DNA from: Dyadobacter sp. UC 10
GTDB taxonomy: Bacteria; Bacteroidota; Bacteroidia; Cytophagales; Spirosomataceae
Assembly: GCF_008369915.1 (NCBI RefSeq)
Contig: NZ_VSRN01000001.1
Span: 4,336,501-4,400,500, forward strand
Direction: 5' to 3'
DNA: 64,000 nt
The position numbers were made by a program, and so were the translations under genes. The notes under the pieces were generated by a model, which was given only the letters and a program-made list of their open reading frames with translations, ran no database searches and had not been told where the DNA came from. Shown one piece after another: positions 34,609-44,130 of the stretch. Every line of letters starts with the position of its first letter. Within the stretch, counting starts at the first letter, position 1.

Positions 34609-35775
34609 TCAGTTACCCCTATTAAAAAACACCGCCAGCCCGTCCTTTCCTGCAACGATAATATCTTTCCGGCCGCTTCCCGTCAGGTCCGCTATATCAA
34701 AATACACACCGATCCCCTTTCCGACGCCATAAGGTCCGTGTGAAATGATCTGCTTCACGAATGCTTCGCCGTTCCATTTGAAATAATACAAACCTACCAG
34801 GTCTTTTTCGCCCGGATCGCCGCCATTGTGCGCGCGGTATCTTTTGCCGGTCACCAGTTCCTTGCTTCCGTCGCCGTCGATATCCACCCACGCCATCGAG
34901 TGAAATTGTGAGTTATAAGGGTCAATGCTGTGTTTCGCCCAGCTGATCTTGCCGGCATTGTCCTTTTTCTGTTCGTACCAATGCAGCCCGTAGCTGTGCG
35001 CCTGGCCTACAATCACGTCGTTTTTGCCATCGCCATTTACATCAGCCACAATAATAGGCACGCTCGCATCTCCGAAATTGAAATCATTGTGGGCGATCCA
35101 TTTGTCTTTCATCACATTCTTGGGCGCTTCCAGCCAGCCGCTACTGATGATGATATCACCCCGGCCGTCGCCGTTGATGTCCCCGAAACCAAGTCCGTGA
35201 TCCTGTTTGTCAGCGATCTGCACTTTCGTGAATTTGCCCGTACCTTTTCCATTCTGGTCTCTTTCCAGTTTATAGAATTTCAGTGGCTGGTTAGGGTTAT
35301 TCGGCACGATTTCCAGTTGTCCGTCATTATCGATATCCCACGCCTGGCCCGTTTCTACGTTCCCCGTTTCGTCGATCAGGTGGTCGGTCCACGGTTTATC
35401 GTTGCCCGGATTCTCGCGCCAGAGCAGCGATTTGTTGAACCAGCCGCCAGTGACAATATCCATTTTGCCGTCGCCGTTCACGTCCATCGGTACCGTCAGA
35501 AATTCGTCCCAGTATTCGCCGTGACGTTTTACGTCGCCCAGATAAGCCCGGTCGAAAAACTCGGGACCTTTGTACCAGTAGGAGCCGGACACGATATCCG
35601 GTTTCCCGTCATTATTGACATCGAAAACGGCCACAGATTCAAAGCTTTCCGATGCGATCATTTTCTTCTCAAACCGGACCGGCGTTTTGCCTTTCATGTC
35701 CTGCGCCTGACTTTGGTTTGCACCAAAAGCGCTGGCAATGAGCAGTAGGCAACAGGTGTTTTTTGATAAATGCAT
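34609..35775 (-). CDS. Secreted FG-GAP/VCBS repeat protein
   Basis: 388 residues. Signal peptide 1-24 (ending SQAQ). At least six FG-GAP/VCBS repeats with the calcium-binding DxNxDGxxD motif are seen (DVNNDGKPDIVSG, DVNGDGKMDIVTG, DIDNDGQLEIVP, DINGDGRGDIIIS, DVNGDGKNDVIVG, DIDGDGSKELVTG), giving a beta-propeller. It is the last gene of the minus-strand sigma-FecR-SusC-SusD set, 110 bp after susD and separated by a hairpin. A carbohydrate-binding or lyase-like propeller is plausible; no catalytic site can be named. Confidence 0.85.
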   Translation of the reverse strand: MHLSKNTCCLLLIASAFGANQSQAQDMKGKTPVRFEKKMIASESFESVAVFDVNNDGKPDIVSGSYWYKGPEFFDRAYLGDVKRHGEYWDEFLTVPMDVNGDGKMDIVTGGWFNKSLLWRENPGNDKPWTDHLIDETGNVETGQAWDIDNDGQLEIVPNNPNQPLKFYKLERDQNGKGTGKFTKVQIADKQDHGLGFGDINGDGRGDIIISSGWLEAPKNVMKDKWIAHNDFNFGDASVPIIVADVNGDGKNDVIVGQAHSYGLHWYEQKKDNAGKISWAKHSIDPYNSQFHSMAWVDIDGDGSKELVTGKRYRAHNGGDPGEKDLVGLYYFKWNGEAFVKQIISHGPYGVGKGIGVYFDIADLTGSGRKDIIVAGKDGLAVFFNRGN

Positions 35776-35821
35776 AGTAAAGGGACTAGGTGATGATTCA
35801 GTGATTTTGGTGATAAATTAA

Positions 35822-35849
35822 GCGGCAGGAACCAGTTGGTCCCCGCCGC
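35822..35849 (-). terminator. Hairpin between SusD and FG-GAP genes
   Basis: On the minus-strand RNA the arms 35838-35849 and 35822-35833 pair over 12 bp with two G-U wobbles and a 4-nt loop; a U-rich UUAAUUUAUC follows. It could be a partial terminator that lowers expression of the last gene. Confidence 0.5.
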
Positions 35850-35885
35850 CGGGTTCAGGGTTTAGGAAATAAGTCGGCCGGATGC

Positions 35886-37379
35886 TTAATAGCCCGGGTT
35901 TTGTTCCAGATCGGGGTTTACTTGTATTTCAAGAAAAGGAATAGGGAAAAGCAATTTGTTCTGATCGAGGTTATAAGTCGCTGCGGTCAGGTAATAGTAG
36001 GCCGGGTTTGCTTTCAGTTTTGCGCCATATGCATTCATCACTGCTATGGCATTGCCCGTTCTTACCAGATCGATCCAGCGTTTGTTTTCAAAAGCCAGTT
36101 CCACGCGGCGCTCTTTCAGGATCGCGGCCCGCAATGCAGCCTGGTCTTTCGCAGGGGAATCTGCCAGTCCGGCCCGCTTGCGCACCTGATTCAGGAAGCC
36201 AGCTGCGTCAGCTGCCTTACCCTGCTCGTTGGCCGCCTCAGCCTGCATCAGCAGCACTTCCGCATACCGGTACACCGGAAAATTCTGGTTGGTTTGCCCG
36301 TAAATCGAATGCGGGTACTGGTATTTTTTGATATAAGGCAAATTCACATAACTCGTGTCCGAGACCTGCGAAGGCCCGGTAATGAAACCGACAGACGCAT
36401 TGAAACGCTTGTCTTTCGTGCGGTCTTCATAAGCAGCCAGCAGATCTTCCGTGGGCGTATTCCAGCCAGAGCCCGGGGCAGTTTGCGAGCCGGTCGGGCC
36501 TTTGGTATACTGCGCGTGGTTGACCGTCAACGGGATGAAATAATAGGGGAAATAGCTGTGCAAACTCAGCGTGGTACCTTCCAGGAACTGTACTTCAAAC
36601 ACCGATTCCGCATTGTTTTTATTATTTGGATCAAAAACAGAAGCATAATCGGCCAGCAGTGAGTAGCCCGTCACCTTGGCTGACGCAGCTTCCGCAGCCG
36701 CCCAGTTTTTCTGATTTAGATAAACATCGGCCAGAAGCGTGAATGCGGAGCCGGAAGTAGCCCTGCCGGGCTCCTGCGTTGCTTTGTTGGGCAAGAGTTC
36801 GCTGGCCTGGGTTGCGTCTGAAATGATCTGGGCATAGATCTCCTCCGCCGATGAGCGCGGCAGGGAAGCAGTGGCCAGGTCCGAAGCCGGTTCCAGATGC
36901 AACGGAACACCGCCGTAGTATTTCACCAGATCAAAATAGGCCAGTGCGCGCAGGAAAAGGACCTGCCCTTTGAAATTTGCCATAACCGCCGCGTCCAGCC
37001 CTGAATCATCAATCTGTGCCAGCACCTGATTGGCGCGGGCAATAATGTCGAAATCGGAGTAGTATTTGGCGGCTGTGATCGAATTTTCTGAGCCGTTCAC
37101 AAACTCATCGATCTCTTCCGGAATAGGGGAGCGGTAGTCGATATTGTAAAAAAAGTGGGTATTGTCCGACCGCATTTCGCCCATCGCCCAGCCCGATTCA
37201 TTGTTGTAAAGTGCCTGCAAAGGCGCATAAGTGCCATCGACTGCCTGTTTGAAATCTGATTCAGATTCGAAGAAGTTGGAGGGTACTACTGCATTCTGAG
37301 GTTCTATATTCAAAAAGTCGCTGCACGAGCCGAGTACCACGGATAATACCAATATTGCTGATAGGGTCTTTGATTTCAT
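35886..37379 (-). CDS. SusD/RagB-family nutrient-binding lipoprotein
   Basis: 497 residues. Lipobox LGSC (Cys19) anchors it to the outer-membrane surface. SusD features are DFLNIEPQNAVVPSNFFESESDFKQAVDGTYAPLQ, the ARANQVLAQIDD and GQVLFLRALAYFDLVKYYGGVPL blocks, and the C-terminal EAANEQGKAADAAGFLNQVRKRAGL plus ILKERRVELAFENKRWIDLVRTG. It forms the lid of the SusC barrel encoded just upstream (33-bp gap) and binds the ligand before import. Ligand unknown. Confidence 0.95.
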   Translation of the reverse strand: MKSKTLSAILVLSVVLGSCSDFLNIEPQNAVVPSNFFESESDFKQAVDGTYAPLQALYNNESGWAMGEMRSDNTHFFYNIDYRSPIPEEIDEFVNGSENSITAAKYYSDFDIIARANQVLAQIDDSGLDAAVMANFKGQVLFLRALAYFDLVKYYGGVPLHLEPASDLATASLPRSSAEEIYAQIISDATQASELLPNKATQEPGRATSGSAFTLLADVYLNQKNWAAAEAASAKVTGYSLLADYASVFDPNNKNNAESVFEVQFLEGTTLSLHSYFPYYFIPLTVNHAQYTKGPTGSQTAPGSGWNTPTEDLLAAYEDRTKDKRFNASVGFITGPSQVSDTSYVNLPYIKKYQYPHSIYGQTNQNFPVYRYAEVLLMQAEAANEQGKAADAAGFLNQVRKRAGLADSPAKDQAALRAAILKERRVELAFENKRWIDLVRTGNAIAVMNAYGAKLKANPAYYYLTAATYNLDQNKLLFPIPFLEIQVNPDLEQNPGY

Positions 37380-37412
37380 GACCTTCGTATTTTAATGATG
37401 TTGTCCAAAAAT

Positions 37413-40400
37413 TTAAAAACCTACATTGAAGCCGAGTGAATAGGTGCGCGGAACAGGGTAGGAACCGCCATCAATCCCTAAACCTGTTGTGCTCTGACTG
37501 AGGCTCACCTGCGGGTTGGCGCCCGGATATTTGGTGAAAATGTGCGCCTGCTGAATGCTTGCATAAGCGCGTAGCCGCTTGATCGCAGCGCTACTTTTGA
37601 GCGGGATCGTGTAGCCGAGCGTGATATTGTTTATCGAAATGTGGCTAGCGTCGTACATCATCTGGCTTCCCCACCAGTCGCGTTCCAGGTAAGTGGTGCC
37701 TGCTTCCAGACTTCCGTACCGGCCGCTTCCCGGGTTTTCAGGTGATCTCCATCTGTCTTTTACATTGGCCAGTACATTGAATACGCCGTCCAGGTTGGTC
37801 AGTGTCTGTTCTGCACCGCGCACCACGTCGTTTCCATAAGTGCCTGATAAAGTGAGTGAAAAGTCAAAGTTTTTATAGGAAAGGTTATTGGTCATACCAA
37901 AAATGAAGTCAGGATGGGGGTTACCGATGATCGTCGCGTCGTCGACTGTGATGATCCCGTCGCCATTGACGTCCTTAAACTTGGCGGTACCTACCTGGGA
38001 AGTACTGTGCTTGGGTGAGTTGTCGTATTCTTCCTGGTTTTTGTAAACCCCCTCGTGCTGCATACCGTAAAGCATTCCGATCGGGTAGCCGACGCGCGTC
38101 ACGTGGTCGCCGCCTATGAGTCCGCTGCCTGATCCCGTGATCAGCTCATTGGTTTTTGTCCCCATCGACTTCACCCGGTTGCGGTCGAACGAGATATTGA
38201 AATCGGTAGTCCAGCGGAGCGCGCTATTCTGCACATTCACAGTATTGACAGAGAACTCGTGGCCCCAGAAACGCAGCTCGCCGATATTGGTCTGGATATT
38301 GGCATAACCCGAAGCCCGCGGCACCCGCACATTGAAAAGCAGGTCGCTCGTTTTTTTGCGGTAATAGTTATAGGTGAAATTGATCCGGTCCTTGAACAGG
38401 TTCAGGTCGAGACCGATATTGAATTGCTCGTTGCTTTCCCATCCAATACCCTGATCGGCCAGGTTGTCCACCCGGCGGCCGCCGGCGACGGTTTTTCCAA
38501 ACACATAATTGGCAGTAGAGATCGTTGGAATATGGGTGTAGTTACCGATATTGAAATTACCCGCAATACCCCAGCTCGCGCGAAGTTTCAGGAAGGAAAT
38601 GGTTTGAATATCAGACAGAAACTCTTCTTCACTCAAAATCCAGCCCGCAGAAACGGAAGGAAAGTTACCCCAGCGATTGCGCGTCCCGAAGCGCGAAGAA
38701 CCATCGCGGCGGATCGACGCAGAAAGCAGGTATTTGCCTTTGTAATTGTAATTCACCCGCGCCAGATAGGAGAGCAGGCTCCACTCCTGAATGCTGCTCG
38801 AAGCCGTGACCGTACCCGCGGCAGCGATCGTTTTTACTTTATCGTCGGGATAGTTGTTTCCGTTGATATTGCTTGTGTCAGTTCTGTAACGCTGCGCAGT
38901 AAAACCTACGATCGCATCAAAGTTGTGGTCGCCTACATTCTTTTGGAACGTCAGGATGTTTTCATTAACCCAGGAAAGATACTTCGACTGATTTAGTTTG
39001 GAAAAAGGGACTTTGTACAAGCCGGTACCCCGCGCACCCGTCGTCAATCCATTGAATGCAAAACTCCTACCATCGCCTTTGTCAATATTGGCCGAAGTCT
39101 TGAAAGAAAGCTCTTTCGTGATCTGGTATTCCGCAAAAAGATTCGCCAGAATCCGTGTGTCGCTGTTGTCAACAACGCGGTCTGTTAGTGTACGGGCATA
39201 GTTTGGAGTCGGAAACATACCGGGAGAAGTGGCTGTCAGTGTGAGGGAACCATCCGGGTTTCTAAGCGGTGCGAGCGGAGTAGTTTGCAGCGTTTCGTTC
39301 ACTATGCTGCCCACGCCATCGACGCCCGTATTCGAGTTCGTGGAGTAAGTCGGCGCGACGTTGATACCGATATTCAGCTTTTCGTGCGGGCGAAAATTGG
39401 TGTTTACGCGAAGCGAATAGCGTTTGTAACCGGAGCCCAGGATCACACCATCCTGCTGTAAAAAACCGGCTGTTGCCGTGGTACTGAATTTTTCGGTGCC
39501 GGTACTCAGGCTCAGGCTGTGGTCCTGCATCAATGCAGTGCGCGTGATGGCATCGTACCAGTCGGTACCTTCGCCATATTGCTGGGGATTCTGGAAAGCA
39601 GGATCAACGGGCAAGCCTCTTTCCTCTGCCATTTCTTTCCGCCAGGTCGCAAATTCCTGCGCGTTCATCATATCCGGCCGGCCGCGTTGCGGTACCTGCT
39701 GGGCACCGATGTAAGTACTGTAATCAATGCGCGTTTTACCCGGCACCGCCTTTTTTGTTTCAATTAAAACAACCCCGTTCGCGGCTCTTGAACCATATAA
39801 GGCCGTGGCGGAAGCATCTTTCAAAACACTGATCGATTCAATTTCGTTAGGGTTGATATTGGCAATACCGCCTACGATCGGGTTACCGTCAACCACATAA
39901 AGCGGATCGGCCCCTGCGGTGATCGACGCCGCGCCGCGGATCCGTATCGCCATGCCCGAGCCGGGCGTTCCCGTAGTTTGCGAGATCTGTACGCCTGCAA
40001 GCTTTCCCTGTAATTTCTGCGAAAACTGGGAAACCGGCAAATCGGCAAAATCCTTCCCGCTCACCGTGGAAACCGAGCTGGAAAGCTGGCGCGTGGATTG
40101 CTTTCCATAACCTACTACCACCAGTTCATCCAGTGATTTTTCATCTTCCTTCAAAGCAATTTCAATGTTCGACTGCGTGCCCACGGCCACTTCCTGACTG
40201 ATATAGCCCACAAAAGAGAAGATCAGACTGGCATTATCGTCGGCTACAACCACCGAAAAGTTGCCATCGGCGTCGCTGCTGGTACCCTGCTGCGTACCCT
40301 TCACCACAATGCTCACGCCGGGCAGCGGAGCCCCTTTGGCATCGGAAACCTTACCTGATACTTTCCGGTCGGCAGGTTTTGGTTCTTCTGCCTGTGCCGG

Positions 40401-40781
40401 AGAGGGTGCGGTTTCTGCCGGCAGGTTTTGCAGCATGATTTGTCCGCCTACCAGCTTGTAAGTGATATTTAGGGGATTAAGGGTCAGGTCCAAAACTTCG
40501 GAAAGGCGCAGGTTCACTGCATTTACGGTTACCTTTCTGCTGGCACCAATGGTATTGGAACTATATACAAACCTTACCCTGGCCTGCTGCTCAATGCGCG
40601 ACAGCACCTTACTGACCGGGGTATTCTCCATCCGGATCGTGACCGAACGGTCCAGAAGATCCTGCGAATGCCCGCTGTGCGAGTAGGCAAAGGTCATTGT
40701 CAAAAAAGCTAGAACAGACTGTAAGAAGCTGATCCTCATAATATGAATCAAGAGAGGATGGAGACGTATTCGGTTTTTCAT
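37413..40781 (-). CDS. SusC/RagA TonB-dependent transporter with STN signalling domain
   Basis: 1122 residues. After the signal region (to about 39, SGHSQ) comes an STN domain (about 50-115, SVTIRMENTPVSKVLSRIEQQARVRF type), which talks to FecR-family anti-sigma factors. A carboxypeptidase-like domain follows (about 140-215, VSGKVSDAKGAPLPGVSIVVKGTQQGTSSD), then the plug with the SusC signature DPLYVVDGNPI and a 700-residue barrel ending SLGFNVGF. It imports a substrate captured by SusD and, when loaded, should release the ECF sigma factor encoded upstream. The ATG at 40781 gives a long n-region usual for this genus group; the ATG at 40739 is an alternative. Confidence 0.95.
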   Translation of the reverse strand: MKNRIRLHPLLIHIMRISFLQSVLAFLTMTFAYSHSGHSQDLLDRSVTIRMENTPVSKVLSRIEQQARVRFVYSSNTIGASRKVTVNAVNLRLSEVLDLTLNPLNITYKLVGGQIMLQNLPAETAPSPAQAEEPKPADRKVSGKVSDAKGAPLPGVSIVVKGTQQGTSSDADGNFSVVVADDNASLIFSFVGYISQEVAVGTQSNIEIALKEDEKSLDELVVVGYGKQSTRQLSSSVSTVSGKDFADLPVSQFSQKLQGKLAGVQISQTTGTPGSGMAIRIRGAASITAGADPLYVVDGNPIVGGIANINPNEIESISVLKDASATALYGSRAANGVVLIETKKAVPGKTRIDYSTYIGAQQVPQRGRPDMMNAQEFATWRKEMAEERGLPVDPAFQNPQQYGEGTDWYDAITRTALMQDHSLSLSTGTEKFSTTATAGFLQQDGVILGSGYKRYSLRVNTNFRPHEKLNIGINVAPTYSTNSNTGVDGVGSIVNETLQTTPLAPLRNPDGSLTLTATSPGMFPTPNYARTLTDRVVDNSDTRILANLFAEYQITKELSFKTSANIDKGDGRSFAFNGLTTGARGTGLYKVPFSKLNQSKYLSWVNENILTFQKNVGDHNFDAIVGFTAQRYRTDTSNINGNNYPDDKVKTIAAAGTVTASSSIQEWSLLSYLARVNYNYKGKYLLSASIRRDGSSRFGTRNRWGNFPSVSAGWILSEEEFLSDIQTISFLKLRASWGIAGNFNIGNYTHIPTISTANYVFGKTVAGGRRVDNLADQGIGWESNEQFNIGLDLNLFKDRINFTYNYYRKKTSDLLFNVRVPRASGYANIQTNIGELRFWGHEFSVNTVNVQNSALRWTTDFNISFDRNRVKSMGTKTNELITGSGSGLIGGDHVTRVGYPIGMLYGMQHEGVYKNQEEYDNSPKHSTSQVGTAKFKDVNGDGIITVDDATIIGNPHPDFIFGMTNNLSYKNFDFSLTLSGTYGNDVVRGAEQTLTNLDGVFNVLANVKDRWRSPENPGSGRYGSLEAGTTYLERDWWGSQMMYDASHISINNITLGYTIPLKSSAAIKRLRAYASIQQAHIFTKYPGANPQVSLSQSTTGLGIDGGSYPVPRTYSLGFNVGF

Positions 40782-40881
40782 TACTTTTACATGTTTTGTT
40801 TAGGACTGTGAAAAGGTTTAACAAAGCCCCACTCGCTCCCTTGACGTCTTCCAAATGCCGGGGAAAAGAGGGGAAATCTTG

Positions 40882-40920
40882 AAGAGTCGAATGTGCTGGT
40901 AACACGTTCGGCTCTTTTTT
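40882..40920 (+). terminator. Plus-strand terminator-like hairpin between fecR and susC
   Basis: Arms 40882-40895 and 40903-40916 pair over 14 bp with two G-U wobbles if transcribed from the plus strand, then TTTTTT. On the minus strand the wobbles become A-C mismatches and no U-run follows. All genes here run on the minus strand, so it would end an antisense RNA coming from the susC 5' end. Confidence 0.5.
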
Positions 40921-40939
40921 ATATTAAAGAATCTGCTGC

Positions 40940-41977
40940 TTATTGAGTTGGCGCACATCCGTTTCCGCTGATCAGAATGCGGGTTCCACGTACTTCATAA
41001 GTTGCATTCACTGCGGCACATAGCAGGTCCAGTTTGGTAAATAAAGGTTCCTGCGTAATGTCGGCAGTGAAAAGGCATTCGCGCATAGCATCGTTACCGA
41101 GGATGATCTCTACCCCGAAAGATTTTTCCAGTTTTTCAATCACATCAATGAAATGAGTGTCCTGGAATACGAATGTGGCCGGCGCTGATCCTCCTTTCGC
41201 CGTACTGGCCACAGGCTGAGGGTTGGCTACCAGACCTGTTTCAAATGCATGCGTTTCGTGGGAGTACTTGACGCGCTGATTGGCCGTCAGGATCACACCA
41301 TCTTTGACCTTACTGTTCAGGTCGGCTTCCCCATTCGTTTTTTTCGATACAGAAACTTTCCCCGTCACGACCGACACTTCAATGGCGCTGTTGTTATTGC
41401 TTCCTTCCACCCAGAAACTGGTTCCGAGCACCTTGGTCACCACCTCGCCGGTGTGGACTAGAAATGGCCTTCCCGTATCGTGGAATACATCGAAAAAAGC
41501 CCTTCCCGCCAGGTATACCTCTCTGTTCTTCCCTGCCAGGCCGGCACGGTAGGAGATTTTGGTTCCCGGAGACAATCGCAGCACCGAACTGTCGGGCAAT
41601 GTGACGGTTTCGGGCTGCGTACTTTTATTAATGTAAGTGATCAGGTTGTCAGGCAGTGTCTTTTCAATAGTGGCGACAGGAAGAGTTTTTTTCAAAAGTA
41701 CCTGATACCCGGCCAGTCCTATCCCTAAAACCAGCACAGCCGCCGCGGCCCATTTCCACAACGGAAATGAATAAGCAGGTACTTCGGCCCCGGTATCTTC
41801 ATTGGCGAGGATCGAATGCCAGATCCGCTCTTCGATCGCCTTGTTCTCTTCCGCGCTACGTTCGGGCACTTCTTCGTCGAGCATTGCAAACCATTGCTCC
41901 ACAAGCCGGCTTTCCTGGTCGGTGCAATTTCCGGCGCGGTAACGATCAAGTAATTGGTAGAAGTTTTTTTTGCTCAT
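40940..41977 (-). CDS. FecR-family anti-sigma factor
   Basis: 345 residues. N-terminal cytoplasmic sigma-binding part (1-70), one membrane helix (about 74-95), the FecR periplasmic domain (about 120-215: KTLPDNLITYINKSTQPETVTLPDSSVLRLSPGTKISY, GRAFFDVFHD) and a C-terminal DUF4974 domain (about 265-340, FVFQDTHFIDVIEKLEKSFGVEI). It holds the ECF sigma factor at 42091 and receives the signal from the STN domain of the SusC protein. It follows the sigma gene by 113 bp. Confidence 0.94.
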   Translation of the reverse strand: MSKKNFYQLLDRYRAGNCTDQESRLVEQWFAMLDEEVPERSAEENKAIEERIWHSILANEDTGAEVPAYSFPLWKWAAAAVLVLGIGLAGYQVLLKKTLPVATIEKTLPDNLITYINKSTQPETVTLPDSSVLRLSPGTKISYRAGLAGKNREVYLAGRAFFDVFHDTGRPFLVHTGEVVTKVLGTSFWVEGSNNNSAIEVSVVTGKVSVSKKTNGEADLNSKVKDGVILTANQRVKYSHETHAFETGLVANPQPVASTAKGGSAPATFVFQDTHFIDVIEKLEKSFGVEIILGNDAMRECLFTADITQEPLFTKLDLLCAAVNATYEVRGTRILISGNGCAPTQ

Positions 41978-42090
41978 ACGAAATGGATGGGAGCCTTTCT
42001 AGTAAGACTGAAAAGCAGCGCCCCACCGCAAATCGGATAATTTTTTCCTGGAAAGTTTATAAGTTAAAACTCATAAACGCCAAATTTTCT

Positions 42091-42654
42091 TTAAAATATG
42101 ATATTTATAAAAATCAGAAGCATGGTGATGCTCTTACGCAGGCTTTCCCTCAATTTACGCAGCGCCTGGGTAATGTGGTACTCGACCGTGCGCGGGGGGA
42201 GGTGCAGTTTGTCGGCAATCTCGGATGCTGATTTTCCTTCAAAACGGTTGAGCAGAAAGATATCCCGGGTCTTTTCCGGAAGCTGGCTCATTGCTTCGCT
42301 GATCGCAGCTTCGAGTTCGTCCAGAAAAAGAGGGTAGTCCGGTGCGGTGGTGTCGGACGCGGAGTTGAGGTCGGAGAAGATCCGCTCTTTATAGTGGTCG
42401 ATGATCCTGTTGCGGACCGAAACGAACAGATAGCTTCTCAGATTGGAAATGAGGAGCTGGTCCCGTTTTTCCCAAATATTCACAAAAAGCGCCTGCACGA
42501 TTTCTTCCGCTACGTCCTTGTCGTGGGTTTTGGCAACAGCAAAATCGTACAGCTCACGCCAGTTCTCCCGGTAAACCGCCTCGAACTCTTTTCTGCTGAT
42601 TGGAAAGGCAGAATCGGCAGGGTCAGCTTTTGGAATGTATTTTAACCGTTTCAT
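42091..42654 (-). CDS. ECF RNA polymerase sigma factor (FecI/Bacteroidota type)
   Basis: 187 residues. Region 2 is at about 25-90 (FEAVYRENWRELYDFAVAKTHDKDVAEEIVQALFVNIWEKRD), region 4 at about 125-175 (AISEAMSQLPEKTRDIFLLNRFEGKSASEIADKLHLPPRTVEYHITQALRKLRE). It starts the cascade SusC to FecR to sigma that controls the operon. Divergent from the metalloprotein gene at 42743, which may share control. Confidence 0.95.
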   Translation of the reverse strand: MKRLKYIPKADPADSAFPISRKEFEAVYRENWRELYDFAVAKTHDKDVAEEIVQALFVNIWEKRDQLLISNLRSYLFVSVRNRIIDHYKERIFSDLNSASDTTAPDYPLFLDELEAAISEAMSQLPEKTRDIFLLNRFEGKSASEIADKLHLPPRTVEYHITQALRKLRESLRKSITMLLIFINIIF

Positions 42655-42742
42655 TACCTATTTTAACACATCAATGCGGCTGCGGAACAAGCGCTGGGAA
42701 AACTGCATATTTTGCATTTCCATACAACCATAAAGCTTTGAA

Positions 42743-44098
42743 GTGATGAAATGCTACCGTTCGTTCACCATTTTATTCAAATTCCTTTGTTACCTGCTCG
42801 TTTTGCGCAGTCCGGTCGTCAGCGCGCAGCAGAGTGCAACCGGTGAAAAATCGCTTTACCTGCCTGGCAAAGTAATGCGTGTCCCCGATGGCAATGATTA
42901 CCATAGCAATGAAAGCGAATTCAGTTACCAGCGCATGGTGCAGTCGCCCAATATCGCCATTTTCTGGCACAGGGAATTCGGTGCTGACCCTGCAAAAAAT
43001 GCCGATTCAGCGAAAAGGTTTGATGTCAACGAGGCCCTGAAAGAGTGCGAGCGGTTTTATGGTTACTATGTTAACGAGCTTAAACTGGTGCAGAAAGGTA
43101 ACTCGCTGACAGACAGATATAAAATGATTCTGTACGTGATCGGCGGGGACGAGCAGACTGCATTTGGCGGCGGTGTTGAAAATAAGATCGGTATACTGTG
43201 GACTCCGGCCGTAAGGATGTCAAAAGCACCTTACGGGGCGCTGGCGCATGAGCTTGGCCACGCATTTCAATATATGTCCCGGTCAGACAGCAAGGCAGGC
43301 CCGCGCGGACCGATTATGGAAATGTCGGCGCAATACATGTTATGGCAGGTTTATCCTGAATGGATGACATTTGAGAACTACCATTTAAAAAGTTACCTCA
43401 AAAAAACGCATTACGCATTCCTGCATCCGCAGAATATGTACCATTCGCCTTATGTGCTCGAATATTGGTCTGAAAAGCATGGAAAGACGTTTTTCGGGGA
43501 ATTATGCCGGTCGACGCAGGAAGGGGAAGATCCGGTAATGACCTATAAAAGGCTGACAGGCGTGAGTCAGGAGAAATTCAATGACGAAATGTTTGAGGCA
43601 GCAGGCAGGTTTATGACCTGGGATTTGAAAAGGGTTGCAAAAGAGGCCGCCCGATATGCCAACCAGCATTCGACCAGGCTTAATCCTGCGAAGGGAGGCT
43701 GGTGGAAGGTGGATTCAGCAAATTGCCCGCAAAATTATGGCTACAACGGAATTGCATTGACTGTCCCGGCTTCGGTTAAAATGGTAACGCCTGAATTTGA
43801 GGGCATTGCGGGTGCGAAGGGGTATAGTGATTATAAATCCGGTCATGCAGGGTGGCGCTACGGCTTCGTAGCATTTCAAAAGGACGGTACCCGTGTTTAC
43901 GGCAAAATGTCGCGCGAAGCGAAAGGGAAATTGAAGTTCAAAGTACCGGCCGATACCCAAAATTTGTGGCTGGTTGTGAGTGGCGCGCCTACCGAACACT
44001 GGGTAGTCCCGTTTGGCAGGCAAAAAACCGTCGCGCCGGAAGAACAGTGGCCGTACCAGATCCGATTGAGCGGGACTTCCATCGCCCAGACAGAATAG
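42743..44098 (+). CDS. Secreted HExxH metalloprotein of unknown substrate
   Basis: 451 residues. Signal peptide 1-29 (ending SAQQ). The zinc-peptidase motif is AHELGHAFQYM (His169, Glu170, His173), and EMSAQYMLWQVYP downstream may give the third ligand. The N-terminal NIAIFWHREFGADPAKN block and overall length match a group of secreted proteins annotated only by a domain of unknown function (DUF6055-like). The C-terminal about 130 residues form a separate beta-sandwich (YNGIALTVPA, RYGFVAFQKDGTRVYG, NLWLVVSGAP). It is divergent from the SusCD sigma gene. Proteolytic activity is inferred from the motif. Confidence 0.82.
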   Translation: MMKCYRSFTILFKFLCYLLVLRSPVVSAQQSATGEKSLYLPGKVMRVPDGNDYHSNESEFSYQRMVQSPNIAIFWHREFGADPAKNADSAKRFDVNEALKECERFYGYYVNELKLVQKGNSLTDRYKMILYVIGGDEQTAFGGGVENKIGILWTPAVRMSKAPYGALAHELGHAFQYMSRSDSKAGPRGPIMEMSAQYMLWQVYPEWMTFENYHLKSYLKKTHYAFLHPQNMYHSPYVLEYWSEKHGKTFFGELCRSTQEGEDPVMTYKRLTGVSQEKFNDEMFEAAGRFMTWDLKRVAKEAARYANQHSTRLNPAKGGWWKVDSANCPQNYGYNGIALTVPASVKMVTPEFEGIAGAKGYSDYKSGHAGWRYGFVAFQKDGTRVYGKMSREAKGKLKFKVPADTQNLWLVVSGAPTEHWVVPFGRQKTVAPEEQWPYQIRLSGTSIAQTE

Positions 44099-44130
44099 GG
44101 TATTGTGTGCATTCTGATTGCTGCAACAAC

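Noticed and set aside
34930..35748. 272-codon plus-strand frame
   Set aside because: Shadow of the FG-GAP repeat gene on the minus strand, which has signal peptide and clear calcium-binding repeats.
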